Shown: positions 37,802-47,105 of the stretch, in pieces | Layout: every line of letters begins with the position of its first letter | How positions within the stretch are numbered: the stretch's first letter is position 1 | NCBI RefSeq assembly: GCF_019426345.1 | Contig: NZ_JAHLLW010000018.1 | Coordinates: 1-64,000 of the forward strand | DNA from: Marinomonas lutimaris | Lineage (GTDB): Bacteria; Pseudomonadota; Gammaproteobacteria; Pseudomonadales; Marinomonadaceae | Length of the DNA: 64,000 nucleotides | Direction: 5' to 3' | The notes under the pieces: generated by a model | The model's database searches: none | Told to the model about the DNA's origin: nothing | What the model saw: only the letters and a program-made list of their open reading frames with translations | Translations under genes and position numbers: made by a program

Positions 37802-39181
37802 ATGCAAGCCGCTCCACAGGTTCAACCGTCACAATCCGTTGCTCGAACGTTTTGGCGTTTTGCCATTCCTTCCATCGTCGCTATGTTAGTCAGTGGTCTG
37901 TATCAGATCATTGATGGCTTCTTCGTTGGTCACTTTGTTGGTGCAGACGGACTCGCAAGCATCAATATGGCCATTCCATTGCTTGGTTTAATCATGGGCT
38001 TTGGTTTGCTTGTGGGTATGGGCGGCGGCAGCGTATTGTCTAAATATCGTGGCGAGAACAACCTTGCTGCCACTCAAGCAACACTCGTCACGGCGCTTTT
38101 CTTGATCATTTTGATCGGCTTATTGGCCACTGTCGTGTTTATCGTTTTTGGTCAGAGTCTGCTCAATATTCAAGGCGCAACGGGCATCACTCTAGAAATG
38201 AGCTGGGGTTATGTGCAAATAATGTCGTTTGGTGCACTGATTTCGATTGGTGCCAGTGCCATGCCGATGCTGGTCCGAAATGATGACAGCCCCAACCTTG
38301 CGACAGTATTTATTGTTGCAGGCGCTTTGACGAACATTGTCTTGGACTATGTTTTCTTAGCCCATCTTGATATGGGATTAAAAGGCGCGGCCATTGCCAC
38401 CTTAATTGCTCAACTGGCGACCTGTATTTTGTGTCTACGTTACTTTACCTCGTCAAAAGCCAAAACCAAGCTAGCGGTTAAACAACTCGATAAAACCATC
38501 GCCATTCGTATCGTGCAATTGGGTGCGTCAAACTTAGTGATGTTTATCTATTTTAGCTTCGTCATGGCGTTCCATAACATGCAATTTATGGCCTACGGAG
38601 ACACTACGCAACTAGCTGCCTTCGCGATTGTTGGCTACTTAGCGAGTTGCTACTACTTCTTCGCCGAAGGCTTAGTTAGCGGCTTGCAGCCACCGGTTAG
38701 TTACTACCTAGGCGCCAAGCAATACAAACGCATTACCGAAACCGTAAAACTGGCTTTTTCTGTCACCGTTGGATCCGGTATCGCCTTGGTCATACTGTTT
38801 AATATTTTTCCAGAGATCTTTATCAGCATCTTTACCACAGGCAACGACGCATTGCTTGAAGCAAGCAAAAACGGCATTCGCCTACATTTAATGGCACTGT
38901 TTTTAGACGGCTTTTTATTTATGGCGTCCATCTACTTTGTTGCCGTCGGTAAAAGCGGGCAAGCCCTGTTTGTCTCAGTCGGCAACATGTTGATACAGTT
39001 TCCATTCCTATTCATCTTACCGAAATACCTAGGCATTGATGGGGTTTGGTTAGCCGTTCCTCTATCCAACATCGCCTTCGCATTGATCGTATTGCCGATG
39101 CTACTGATCAACCTGAAAGGACTGATGAAAATGCATAGACAGCAGAACAATATAGATGGAGGCGTGGTTGTTTGCCAGTGA
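37802..39181 (+). CDS. MATE family efflux transporter
   Basis: Inner-membrane multidrug/toxin antiporter of 459 residues with about 12 membrane helices. The start ARTFWRFAIPSIVAMLVSGLYQIIDGFFVGH is characteristic, and the GADGLASINMAIPLLGL region matches the first MATE repeat. It resembles the MepA/DinF-like branch. The neighbouring LysR gene suggests ligand-induced expression. It ends in an intrinsic terminator. Confidence 0.92.
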   Translation: MQAAPQVQPSQSVARTFWRFAIPSIVAMLVSGLYQIIDGFFVGHFVGADGLASINMAIPLLGLIMGFGLLVGMGGGSVLSKYRGENNLAATQATLVTALFLIILIGLLATVVFIVFGQSLLNIQGATGITLEMSWGYVQIMSFGALISIGASAMPMLVRNDDSPNLATVFIVAGALTNIVLDYVFLAHLDMGLKGAAIATLIAQLATCILCLRYFTSSKAKTKLAVKQLDKTIAIRIVQLGASNLVMFIYFSFVMAFHNMQFMAYGDTTQLAAFAIVGYLASCYYFFAEGLVSGLQPPVSYYLGAKQYKRITETVKLAFSVTVGSGIALVILFNIFPEIFISIFTTGNDALLEASKNGIRLHLMALFLDGFLFMASIYFVAVGKSGQALFVSVGNMLIQFPFLFILPKYLGIDGVWLAVPLSNIAFALIVLPMLLINLKGLMKMHRQQNNIDGGVVVCQ

Positions 39182-39189
39182 CATCCCGA

Positions 39190-39219
39190 TAAAGAACACT
39201 TTGTTCAAAGTGTTCTTTA
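39190..39219 (+). terminator. Intrinsic terminator after the MATE gene
   Basis: A 12-13-bp stem (AAAGAACACTTT / AAAGTGTTCTTT) with loop GTTC, starting 9 bases after the stop and followed by T-rich sequence. Confidence 0.85.
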
Positions 39220-39225
39220 TTTGCT

Positions 39226-39565
39226 TCCATTCAAACGCTTTGTATTCCTAACCTTTTTTCCGCTCTGCTGAGCGGGTAACTTTTTGTAAGCGCCCAAAAA
39301 GTGACCAAAAATTCGCTTTGTCGGGCTATCGCCCAAACGTCTCATTTACTTAGTTTAATGTTGCGTTTAGCAAGACGATTTTTATCGTAAGGCATAGATT
39401 GGCTTTTCTGTTTGTGAAAGTCTTTCTGTTAATGACCCTGAAACTCCATAAAGTCGCGCAACTTCGTCGCGTCGAACTGACTTTTTCGTAGCTAATAGTA
39501 GGGTTGTCATGAGCGTAGCGACTCTCTTAATCAAAAAAAACGCTGTTGAAAGCGAAGCTTTCTTG
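39226..39565 (+). repeat. Composite dispersed repeat, copy 2
   Basis: Begins CCATTCAAACGCTTTG and shares module A with copy 1, including CCGCTCTGCTGAGCGG and CCTGAAACTCCATAAAGTCG. The module B part is a diverged variant ending in an AAAGCGAAGCTTTC stem. It lies in direct orientation to copy 1, so the two bracket the LysR-MATE pair. Confidence 0.82.
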
Positions 39566-39681
39566 GTTGAGTGCTTTTGATAAAAACAAACAACCTATCA
39601 AATTGATATGTTATGGTTCGGTTATGAGAGAAAGTAATGTCATAGTCTTAACTTTAGTTTGGGTTCATTAGGAGTAAAACT

Positions 39682-40122
39682 ATGTATCACTATACAGAAT
39701 GTGGCTTGCCTAACGTCTATCTAAAAAACGGTTTTACCATTGAGCATATAGACGGCGAAGACTACACCAGCATTGATGATATGAATAACTTACATGTCGC
39801 CATCGCGCAAACAATCGCAGACAGTCACACAGCTCTTCGTCCGGCTGAATTTAAGTTCTTACGCATAGAGTTAAACCTATCGCAAAAAATGCTCGGACAC
39901 CGCTTTGGTGTATCAGAACAAACGATAGCGCGTTACGAAAAAGGACAGTCAGAAATCCCCCGAACGACAGACGCTGCGCTTCGATCTCTATTTATGGAAA
40001 AACTAGAGAAAACAAACTCCGTCAGCTACTTTCTAGACCTTTTGTCTGATGCAGAAGCCCAACAAGCCGCAAAGGAAATATTACTGGAAGAAATTGACAA
40101 CCGCTGGGGGATCGCGGTTTAG
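39682..40122 (+). CDS. Helix-turn-helix protein, antitoxin-like, without partner toxin
   Basis: A 146-residue protein. The N-terminus MYHYTECGLPNVYLKNG is conserved in a family of HTH proteins often annotated as antitoxin or XRE regulators. The HTH is at about 63-100 (RIELNLSQKMLGHRFGVSEQTIARYEKG). AGGAG lies before the ATG. There is no adjacent toxin ORF on either side; inverted copies 2 and 3 of the dispersed repeat flank it. It may be a remnant of a toxin-antitoxin pair or a stand-alone regulator. Confidence 0.8.
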   Translation: MYHYTECGLPNVYLKNGFTIEHIDGEDYTSIDDMNNLHVAIAQTIADSHTALRPAEFKFLRIELNLSQKMLGHRFGVSEQTIARYEKGQSEIPRTTDAALRSLFMEKLEKTNSVSYFLDLLSDAEAQQAAKEILLEEIDNRWGIAV

Positions 40123-40145
40123 CTAGTTGTTGAATTTAAATGTTT

Positions 40146-40640
40146 GATTCCATTCAAACGTATCCTAGGTCGATAGCTCGGTTCCGCTCTGTTGAGCGGA
40201 AAAAAGCTTAGGAGTACAAAGCGTTTGAATGGCGTCTAAATTCCGCGTCGGGCTAAAGCCGCGACCTACTCTAGAGCATGAAAGCTTCGCTTTCATCGGC
40301 GCATTACGGTCGTACCTCCCTCATGTCGCCCTACGTTTTTGTTTTCCATCACTGCAATCCCGAAGAAGTCTTTTCGACGCGACGAAGTTGCGCGACTTTA
40401 TGGAGTTTCAGAGTCAGTGTTTGACTATTCATCTATCACCAAATAAACAATCTATGCCTTTCGACAAAAATCGTTTTGCCAAACTGATAATAAACAAAGC
40501 GAATGAGACGTTTGGGCGATAGCCCGATAAAGCGATTTTTTGCTTTCCTTTAGACTGAAGTTTTGCATCGTTTGGCAAAAGTTACCCGCTCAGCAGAGCG
40601 GAAAAAAGCTTAGGAATTCAAAGCGTTTGAATGGAACCAA
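40146..40640 (-). repeat. Composite dispersed repeat, copy 3 (inverted)
   Basis: Read on the minus strand from 40640: CCATTCAAACGCTTTG, CTCTGCTGAGCGGGTAAC, GGGCTATCGCCC, GACTCTGAAACTCC and then module B ending with TAGGTCGCGGCTTTAGCC at about 40240. A further partial fragment at 40146-40232 repeats the CCGCTCTGTTGAGCGG hairpin between inverted CCATTCAAACG ends. Open frames across it are repeat-borne. It is inverted relative to copy 2. Confidence 0.82.
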
Positions 40641-40647
40641 AGTTTGC

Positions 40648-40698
40648 AACCCCTCCCTAACCCTCCCCTTGGAAGACAAAAGGGGAGGGGATTACCCC
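40648..40698. repeat. Short GC-skewed hairpin repeat (module C)
   Basis: CTCCCCTTGGAAGACAAAAG with GGGGAGGGG forms an inverted pair. Related sequence occurs at 50876-50920 and 56350-56400, each time beside a composite-repeat copy. It may act as the dgt transcript end. Confidence 0.6.
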
Positions 40699-40701
40699 TA
40701 T

Positions 40702-42048
40702 CTACATTGGCTCAAACACCGAGCCTAAGCTCGGAACAAACAACTTATTGTACATGCGGCTGGCGTAGTCGTCGGTCATGGAGGCCATGTAGTCGCAGAT
40801 GATGCGAAGTCCGTTTTCTCCGCGTTCTTGGCTTTTTTGCCATTCCTTAGCGATTTCTCTTGGCAGTAGTCGGCTTGGGTCGGCGGAGTAGGCTTCGAAC
40901 ATTTCCAATAACATTTGCTGGCCTTTGTAGACGAGCATTTGCACTTCTGGGCGTTGGATGATGTGTTGCATTTCGAATTGTTTTAACAAGTTTAAGGCTT
41001 GTCGTTGGCCTTCTGGCAAGCCGACTTGGAAGCGTAATAGCGGATGTTCAAATTGTGTTTTTTCGATCACTCGACAAGAGGTAATGAACCAGCTAACTAG
41101 GCTGCCGATGGCTTCTTTGCGAAGGTGGCTTTGGCGGCTGAACAGTTGGGTGCGAATGTCGTTTAGGTTTTCGGCTAAAAAGGGTGACGCTAATGCGGCG
41201 AGTTTGGGTTCTAGGTGTTCTAGCCACATGTCTTTGGTGACCATGCCGAGGACGATGGCGTCTTCTAGGTCGTGAACGCCGTAGGCGATGTCGTCAGCGA
41301 GGTCCATGATGCTGGTGTCGAAGCTGGCGTGTTTGGCTTTGGCGTGGCCATCTGGCTCGGTTCGGTTTACTTCTTGTAATAAGCTTTTGTCGGCTTGGCT
41401 AAAAGGCTCGATGATCCAATTTAGTAAGTCTTGCTCTTCTTGGTAGACGCATTTTGGTGGCGCCCAGTTAGAAGCTTTGAATTGGCGAAAGTTAGCGGGT
41501 TTTTCTGGGTATTTGCCAACCACGCTGGCGTGTAAAACGGGGTATTTTAAAATTCCTAATAAAGTGCGACGTGTGACGTCCATGCCATAAATAGGTGAGT
41601 AGGAGCCGCGCTTCCCTAGGATTCTTAATGATTGTGCGTTGCCTTCAAAACCGCCATAAGTTTGCATCATGTAGTTAAGGGCAACTTCACCGCCATGACC
41701 AAACGGCGGATGGCCGATGTCGTGACTCAGGCAAACGGTTTCAATTAAAGCATCGTCGGCGAGCCAAGGTTGAAAGTCGGCATCTGCAGGTGAGCTGAAT
41801 TTAAGTTGGTGAACAATGCCGTTGCCAATTTGGGCGACTTCTAGAGAGTGTGTTAAGCGTGTACGGCTGTAGTCGTTTTGTCGAATGGCAAGGATTTGCG
41901 TTTTGGATTGTAAGCGACGAAACGCGGCGCTGTGGATGATTCTAGCTCGATCGCGTTGGTAAGGTGTGCGGTAATCGTTGTCGCGGGATTCTTGATGACC
42001 AGATTGTCTTTCGTGCCAAGGTAGCATTGTGTCTTGTGCGGTTGTCAT
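40702..42048 (-). CDS. dgt: Deoxyguanosinetriphosphate triphosphohydrolase-like protein
   Basis: HD-domain dNTP triphosphohydrolase, releasing triphosphate from dNTPs. The 448-residue protein starts with the conserved MLPWHERQSGHQ and RDRARIIHSAAFRRLQSKTQI. Metal ligands are visible: His in TRLTHSLEVAQIG, His-Asp in LSHDIGHPPFGHGGE, and Asp in DLADDIAYGVHDLED. Length matches the type-2 family in proteobacteria. Confidence 0.93.
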   Translation of the reverse strand: MTTAQDTMLPWHERQSGHQESRDNDYRTPYQRDRARIIHSAAFRRLQSKTQILAIRQNDYSRTRLTHSLEVAQIGNGIVHQLKFSSPADADFQPWLADDALIETVCLSHDIGHPPFGHGGEVALNYMMQTYGGFEGNAQSLRILGKRGSYSPIYGMDVTRRTLLGILKYPVLHASVVGKYPEKPANFRQFKASNWAPPKCVYQEEQDLLNWIIEPFSQADKSLLQEVNRTEPDGHAKAKHASFDTSIMDLADDIAYGVHDLEDAIVLGMVTKDMWLEHLEPKLAALASPFLAENLNDIRTQLFSRQSHLRKEAIGSLVSWFITSCRVIEKTQFEHPLLRFQVGLPEGQRQALNLLKQFEMQHIIQRPEVQMLVYKGQQMLLEMFEAYSADPSRLLPREIAKEWQKSQERGENGLRIICDYMASMTDDYASRMYNKLFVPSLGSVFEPM

Positions 42049-42159
42049 GCTCTTAATCCACTTAGGTTAATAACTTTGAGTCTTTCACGAAAACACGATA
42101 TAGGTCAATGTTCGTAAAATTAGCATTGGGCATAATGGAATTAACTATAAGGAATCTTT

Positions 42160-42465
42160 ATGCTTAATACACAACATCTCATTACCTTTAAGGCGTTGGT
42201 TGAAACGGGTAGTTTTACCAAAACCGCCAAGCAGTTGGGATTAACTCAGCCTGCGGTTAGCCAACATATTCAAAAATTAGAACGAGAAATGGGCGAGCCT
42301 TTGTTGATTCGACACGGTCGAACGACGGACATGACACCAGCGGGAGAAGTTTTGCTGCAACACATAAAAGAGCTGGAAGCGTGTTATGAAGGCTTTATGG
42401 AATCATGGCATGGTTATCTTGAAAGAAAGTCGAATGGTATTGTTACTGCAATCAAAAGTGCCTGA
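42160..42465 (+). CDS. LysR-type DNA-binding domain only (short or truncated regulator)
   Basis: A 101-residue protein that is just the LysR winged helix-turn-helix plus linker helix: LITFKALVETGSFTKTAKQLGLTQPAVSQHIQKLE and MTPAGEVLLQHIKELEACYEGF. The effector domain of about 200 residues is missing. The stop lies inside the left arm of a strong terminator (42451-42485). It is divergent from dgt (111-base gap) and convergent with cysH. It could be a decayed LysR gene or a functional mini-regulator. Confidence 0.82.
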   Translation: MLNTQHLITFKALVETGSFTKTAKQLGLTQPAVSQHIQKLEREMGEPLLIRHGRTTDMTPAGEVLLQHIKELEACYEGFMESWHGYLERKSNGIVTAIKSA

Positions 42466-42485
42466 CATTATCAGGCACTTTTGAT
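42451..42485. terminator. Intrinsic terminator overlapping the mini-LysR stop codon
   Basis: Perfect 15-bp stem (ATCAAAAGTGCCTGA / TCAGGCACTTTTGAT) with loop CATTA, followed by CTTTT. The TGA stop (42463-42465) is the end of the left arm. It lies between convergent genes and could also stop cysH transcripts. Confidence 0.9.
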
Positions 42486-42505
42486 CTTTTAATAGAAAGA
42501 GGCGT

Positions 42506-43255
42506 TTATTGTTGAGCGGTTGGTATGATATTACCAATATGCAGGCCACATTCTTTGTGTTCAGATTCTTCCCACCACCAGCGACCTTCGCGTTCGTGCT
42601 GATTTGGTAGAATAGGGCGAGTACAAGGCTCGCAGCCTATGCTGGTAAAACCTTTCAAATGCAACTCATTGTAAGGTACATCAAACATCTTGATGTAGTT
42701 CCAAACGTCTTCAGAAGACCAATTTGCCAATGGATTGAATTTAAACAAATCTTTTTCATCTGTGCTAAATGCGCTGTCTTTTTCGGCAAAAGCTAAGACA
42801 TTTCGTGTACCTGGGCTTTGGTCTTTGCGTTGTCCGGTTATCCATGCATCTACAGTGGCAAGCTTGCGTTTAAGTGGCTGTACTTTGCGGATTCCACAGC
42901 ACTCTTTGTGACCGTCTTCAAAAAAGCTAAACAAGCCTTTTTCGCGGGTGAAGTTTTCTAGAGCTTCACGGTCTGGGGAAAGAATGTCTATATTGATCTT
43001 GTAGTGTTTACGGACTTGTTCGATAAAACGATAGGTTTCTGCATGTAGACGACCAGTGTCCAGTGAAAATACCTGAATGTCTTTTTTGGCTTTGACAGCC
43101 ATATCAATTAGAACAACATCTTCTGCACCGCTAAAAGAGATGGCAATGTTGTCGAATTCTTTCATCGCGTTGTGGATGATTTTTTGTGCTTCGTCTTCTT
43201 TGTTGTTGGCAATGAAAGACGCTAAATCAAATGCTGACATAGGATGATTTACCAT
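42506..43255 (-). CDS. cysH: Assimilatory adenylyl-sulfate / phosphoadenylyl-sulfate reductase, iron-sulfur type
   Basis: Reduces activated sulfate to sulfite. The 249-residue protein has the PP-loop region [13 protein letters not shown] and the four 4Fe-4S cysteines Cys119-Cys120 ([14 protein letters not shown]) and Cys208-x2-Cys211 (GCEPCTRP). The catalytic Cys is about 236 (KECGLHI). This arrangement is that of APS reductases, as in Pseudomonas, not of the cluster-free PAPS reductase of E. coli. It stands alone, without cysD/N or cysI. A second ATG 15 bases in is possible. Confidence 0.94.
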   Translation of the reverse strand: MVNHPMSAFDLASFIANNKEDEAQKIIHNAMKEFDNIAISFSGAEDVVLIDMAVKAKKDIQVFSLDTGRLHAETYRFIEQVRKHYKINIDILSPDREALENFTREKGLFSFFEDGHKECCGIRKVQPLKRKLATVDAWITGQRKDQSPGTRNVLAFAEKDSAFSTDEKDLFKFNPLANWSSEDVWNYIKMFDVPYNELHLKGFTSIGCEPCTRPILPNQHEREGRWWWEESEHKECGLHIGNIIPTAQQ

Positions 43256-43324
43256 GATCTAGGTTACGATAGCTGTACCATATCAATTTGCGGCGCCGAA
43301 AGAAAAGACGAAAGAACACTAACC

Positions 43325-43984
43325 TTATAATGCTTGACCTATATGGCGTGCTAGCGTTTGGTAAAGTCCATATAAAATGCCCGCTGTTACACCCCAAATG
43401 CGAATGTCTTCGTAATCAATTTCAAAATAACCACGAGACGTTGTATCGAGCACTTTCTTTTTAAAACGATAGTTTTGCGGCGTTAGCAAGTAGCGTAATG
43501 GTACCCAATGGACGGATTTTACTTCTTCTTCACACAGGCTTAATTCACTTCTACGAGTCATTTCAGCGACGATGGGTTTGATGCAGTAACCCGAGATGGT
43601 GCAGTATTCGCCAAGTTCGCCCAATAGGTCGAAACAGTCCGGCGATAGGCCGACTTCTTCTAATGTTTCCCGCAAAGCTGTGTATTGGATGCTGGCATCA
43701 TCTGGATCATGTTTGCCACCGGGAAAAGCAATTTGACCTGGGTGGTTGCGCATGTGAAGGGCGCGTTGGGTGAGAAGTACATACAATTCGCCATTTTCTG
43801 GTTCTCGCCAAATAGGGATAAGCACGGCAGCAGATCGGTAATTCAAATCATAACCGCTGGGGAACATTTCCTCGTCTGGGTTATGGATTTGTTGCGCGTA
43901 AGGTTCTCTGTCTAATGCAGCGCGAATATCATCCAAGCTCAGATCAATGGGAGGAGCATTTAAAAACTGCTCAATGTCAGACAT
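43325..43984 (-). CDS. nudL: CoA pyrophosphatase, Nudix family (NudL-like)
   Basis: Hydrolyses CoA and derivatives to phosphopantetheine and ADP. From ATG 43984 the product is 219 residues. The NuCoA signature LTQRALHMRNHPGQIAFPGG precedes the Nudix box, in which GGKHDPDD leads into RETLEEVG. The frame is open further upstream to 44197, but that region is the 3' end of pabB in another frame. The start is 9 bases after the pabB stop, so the two are co-transcribed. Confidence 0.92.
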   Translation of the reverse strand: MSDIEQFLNAPPIDLSLDDIRAALDREPYAQQIHNPDEEMFPSGYDLNYRSAAVLIPIWREPENGELYVLLTQRALHMRNHPGQIAFPGGKHDPDDASIQYTALRETLEEVGLSPDCFDLLGELGEYCTISGYCIKPIVAEMTRRSELSLCEEEVKSVHWVPLRYLLTPQNYRFKKKVLDTTSRGYFEIDYEDIRIWGVTAGILYGLYQTLARHIGQAL

Positions 43985-43992
43985 GATACGGC

Positions 43993-45417
43993 CTATTTCA
44001 AAAAGTCTTGTTCTAGAGTATGGGTTAATTTGCCCACTTTGGTAAAGGTTTCTTGGTATTCTTCCTGACATTTTGAATCTGCGACCAGTCCACCGCCTGC
44101 CCAACAATGCAAGTTGCCATGGTCTGCAACCAGTGTGCGAATAGTGATACTGGAATCCATTTGACCGTTTGCACTGAAGTAAGCGATAGAACCGCAATAG
44201 GCTGAACGTTCATGAGGTTCGAGCTCATCGATAATTTCCATCGAGCGAATCTTAGGTGCGCCAGTAATGGAGCCGCCTGGAAAGCTTTGATGAAAAACAC
44301 GAATTGCTTGATCCGCCTGATCAATTCGACCTTCTACCGTTGAAACCAAATGATGGACGTTGGCATAACTTTCTAAGGCAAACAGTTTTGGCACCTTGAT
44401 GCTGCCGGTTAAGCAGGTGCGGCCTAAGTCGTTGCGCAGCAAATCGACAATCATTAAGTTTTCAGCGCGATCTTTTTCTGATGCAAGTAACCAATCGGCG
44501 TTTGCCTTGTCTTCTTCTGGTGTTTTGCCGCGAGCTACCGTGCCTTTGATTGGTTTGGATTCGACTCTACCTTGATCACACAAGAGGAAGCGTTCAGGCG
44601 AATGACTTAGTAAACTTTGCTCTGGCGAAAATTCCATGTAAGCGGAAAACGGTGTCGGGCAAACGTCTCTTAATGCGTGATACGCCGTAAAGGTATCGCC
44701 TTGGTAACGAGTGGAAAAACGCTGTGCCAAATTGACCTGATAACAATCACCGGACTGAATGTAATCTTGAACCGCAGCAAATTTTTGCGCGTATGCTTCT
44801 TCTGTCATGTTCGAGGTAAAGGGCACTTTTAAAGTAAAAGGCCGTGCTTCATTTAAATCATGTTTTACCAGCACGTCATCACAGGCGCTGGTAAAGCGAT
44901 TGATTAGATCGGCAACGTCTTCGGAAAGACACCAAGGTGAAATAATCAATTGAGTGTTTTTTTTCTTGTGACAAGTCACCACTGCCCAACCATAGAGTCC
45001 AATACTCAAGGTTTCTAGCTGGATGTCGTGCTCTACCGTGTCTGGCAATTGCTCGACAAAGTGACCACTTTCGTAACCGTAATAACCTAATAAGCCGCCA
45101 ACGAATGGCAAATCTTTTGGGGCAGATTTCGCCCAAGGTTCTTGGCAAATAAGGCTCATTAATTCATTCAACAGGGTCATTGGGTTGTCAGTATTGCTTA
45201 GTTCATAAAGCGGTGTGCTGTACCAAGTGATAGGCTGGCTATTTTTAGTTGGATGAATACGGGCAAGTGGATTGGCTACTAAAATGTCGAAGTTGGTATC
45301 GGGGAAATGTTCGTGATTGCTGTCGAGTAAAGCGGGATAAGGTAAGTCTCGAACAGCAGAAAAGAAGGGCAGTAACGACGTCTGATAAGGGAGATTTACT
45401 TTTTTGATTTCTGACAT
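43993..45417 (-). CDS. pabB: Aminodeoxychorismate synthase component I
   Basis: Makes 4-amino-4-deoxychorismate for folate synthesis. The 474-residue chorismate-binding enzyme has ESKPIKGTVARG (Lys expected to attack chorismate in PabB), LLRNDLGRTC, VHHLVSTVEG, PGGSITGAPKIRSMEII and CGSIAYFS. The KPIKGT form, with Lys rather than Ala in this block, separates PabB from TrpE. It lies upstream of nudL, the common gammaproteobacterial pabB-nudL pair. Confidence 0.95.
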   Translation of the reverse strand: MSEIKKVNLPYQTSLLPFFSAVRDLPYPALLDSNHEHFPDTNFDILVANPLARIHPTKNSQPITWYSTPLYELSNTDNPMTLLNELMSLICQEPWAKSAPKDLPFVGGLLGYYGYESGHFVEQLPDTVEHDIQLETLSIGLYGWAVVTCHKKKNTQLIISPWCLSEDVADLINRFTSACDDVLVKHDLNEARPFTLKVPFTSNMTEEAYAQKFAAVQDYIQSGDCYQVNLAQRFSTRYQGDTFTAYHALRDVCPTPFSAYMEFSPEQSLLSHSPERFLLCDQGRVESKPIKGTVARGKTPEEDKANADWLLASEKDRAENLMIVDLLRNDLGRTCLTGSIKVPKLFALESYANVHHLVSTVEGRIDQADQAIRVFHQSFPGGSITGAPKIRSMEIIDELEPHERSAYCGSIAYFSANGQMDSSITIRTLVADHGNLHCWAGGGLVADSKCQEEYQETFTKVGKLTHTLEQDFLK

Positions 45418-45577
45418 TTATTTTAATACCTAGTAATATGAGAACTACGCTTATCAATGCTTTGTTAAAAATAGAATTGATTTCGCTCGCAATATAGTGA
45501 ACAAGGTCTCAATGTATTCGTTTTACTGATCACAGCATTGTATTCTTTTAATAAGGGTCCTCACAGGTTAATTACAA

Positions 45578-46444
45578 GTGTCTGACATTTTTTTTCTTTC
45601 TTTACCCAATGCTCGTATTGCTTACCGCCTTTACGAAAACCCACAGGCAGAAAGTGATCGTGCTTGTCTGTTATTGCATGGCGCAGGTGTTGCCGGTGAA
45701 ATTACGTATTCTCCTATGTTGCCGTATTTTACCCAGTGGCGTTGGATGCTGGTGCCCGATCTAAAAGGCATGGGCGATTCTTTTCATCATCATGGTGAAG
45801 AGGGCGCTGTGTCGATTGCTGAATTGACCGACGAAGTCGAAGCGTTATTAGCTCATGTTAAATGGAACGATTTTGATCTTGTTGCCTATTCTCTTGGCGG
45901 TTTGGTTGCGTTGAACTTAAATTATCAGCGTAGCTTGCAAGGCAAAAAGAAAGTCAAAATGGCTTTGTTGGAACCTGCGTCTTTGGATCGTGAAGATTTA
46001 TCTACCTTGATGGATGTTCGTCAAAAGTATCGGCATGCGTCAAAATTGATTCGTGATACCGGCGATGTGGAATTGGGCGTAGCGAGTTTTATGGATGGCG
46101 TGTCACCGAATCGACGCAAGCATCCAGTAGCTGAAGCCACCACACAATCTCGTCTTGCTCATCGACCGTTTGGTTTTGCTTATGCGCTTGATGCGGTAAC
46201 AGATCATGTGGAAAGTATGGTAAACGAGCCACATATTCGTCAGGCGATGATTGATGCATCCGAACAAGTATTCTTGTTCTCTGGTGAATTAAGTCATGAA
46301 GCCTTGCGCCAACACTATGATTTGTTGAGCGAACAGAACGCGGCGTGGCAACATAAAACCATGAGCGCGTGTGATCATTCATTGCCTTTTCAAAAACCTA
46401 GACAAATCGCCAATCATATTAATAATTGGTTTTCAGCGCACTAA
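45578..46444 (+). CDS. Alpha/beta hydrolase
   Basis: A 288-residue hydrolase with a GTG start. The oxyanion region is LLLHGAGVAGE, the nucleophile elbow AYSLGG has Ser105, and a late SACDHSLPFQKP carries the probable catalytic His. Substrate cannot be told; the sequence is of the general lipase/esterase-like type. It is divergent from pabB. Confidence 0.8.
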   Translation: MSDIFFLSLPNARIAYRLYENPQAESDRACLLLHGAGVAGEITYSPMLPYFTQWRWMLVPDLKGMGDSFHHHGEEGAVSIAELTDEVEALLAHVKWNDFDLVAYSLGGLVALNLNYQRSLQGKKKVKMALLEPASLDREDLSTLMDVRQKYRHASKLIRDTGDVELGVASFMDGVSPNRRKHPVAEATTQSRLAHRPFGFAYALDAVTDHVESMVNEPHIRQAMIDASEQVFLFSGELSHEALRQHYDLLSEQNAAWQHKTMSACDHSLPFQKPRQIANHINNWFSAH

Positions 46445-46577
46445 TATCAAATAAGCACTAAGATCAAATAAGCATTAAGATAAAACAAGCGTTACTAAAA
46501 AAGGGCAGGAAGCCAGTTTAATTTATGATTTTCTAGAAAGAAAATGTAAAAAAAACAGGAAAACAAGGAGGTTTTCA

Positions 46578-47105
46578 ATGAGCCGTCAACACGGTTTTTC
46601 TCTGCTGGAACTACTCTGTGTTCTAGCCATCTTGAGCATTTTAGCTTATGCGGGTTCTGCGCAGTTTCTTAGCGTCAGTCAAAGAACCAAAGATAAAAAC
46701 ACCTTAAAAAATGAAATGAAGCGGCTAGCCGATGCGCTCACTCAAGCGCGTCAATTGGCAGTAATCAGCGGTCAAACGAGCTTCTTGTGCGGCGGCCAAA
46801 ACTGCAACGGTGGTTGGTCTTCAGGGTTTACACTTTATCAAATCGAGCCTAATAGCGGTGCTGAAAAACACTATCGTCAGATCGTTTTTGATCCTTCCTT
46901 GGTGGTATCTTGGCGAGGATTTCCTACCCAGAAAAATCAAATCGAATTTCGATCTAATGGTTTGTCTGGTTATCAAAATGGCACCTTTGAATTCTGTTTG
47001 GGAGCATGGCAAGCGGACCTGATACTCAATCAAAGTGGTCGCTTTTATCTCACTGATCCAAAAGGCTCTTATTCTCAGGGAACGAATGGAGGGCAATGCG
47101 GATGA
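46578..47105 (+). CDS. Minor type IV pilin-like protein (GspH/FimT/FimU type)
   Basis: A 175-residue prepilin. The leader MSRQHG is cut before Phe, and FSLLELLCVLAILSILAYAG has Glu at +5, the class III prepilin signature. The C-terminal domain has a GspH/FimT pattern (ADALTQARQLAVISGQTSFLCGG) with paired cysteines. AAGGAGG precedes the ATG. It is first in a four-gene minor-pilin operon. Confidence 0.87.
   Translation: MSRQHGFSLLELLCVLAILSILAYAGSAQFLSVSQRTKDKNTLKNEMKRLADALTQARQLAVISGQTSFLCGGQNCNGGWSSGFTLYQIEPNSGAEKHYRQIVFDPSLVVSWRGFPTQKNQIEFRSNGLSGYQNGTFEFCLGAWQADLILNQSGRFYLTDPKGSYSQGTNGGQCG

Noticed and set aside
40229-40728. ORFs at 40229-40522 and 40540-40728 on the plus strand
   Set aside because: Both lie in composite-repeat copy 3 and its neighbouring hairpin repeat. 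Parts reappear in copies 4 and 5 (the DFMEFQS..CLT and NKQSMP segments), as expected from repeated DNA. No ribosome-binding site or domain is seen.
40702-42048. dgt-like gene as part of a defence island
   Set aside because: dGTPases can act in phage defence, but this one has the normal length and motifs of the housekeeping type-2 family and lies outside the repeat-bounded inserts.
42463-42505. Possible continuation of the LysR effector domain after the 101-codon ORF
   Set aside because: Only 40 bases separate the stop from the cysH end, and these hold the terminator stem, so no remnant is present.
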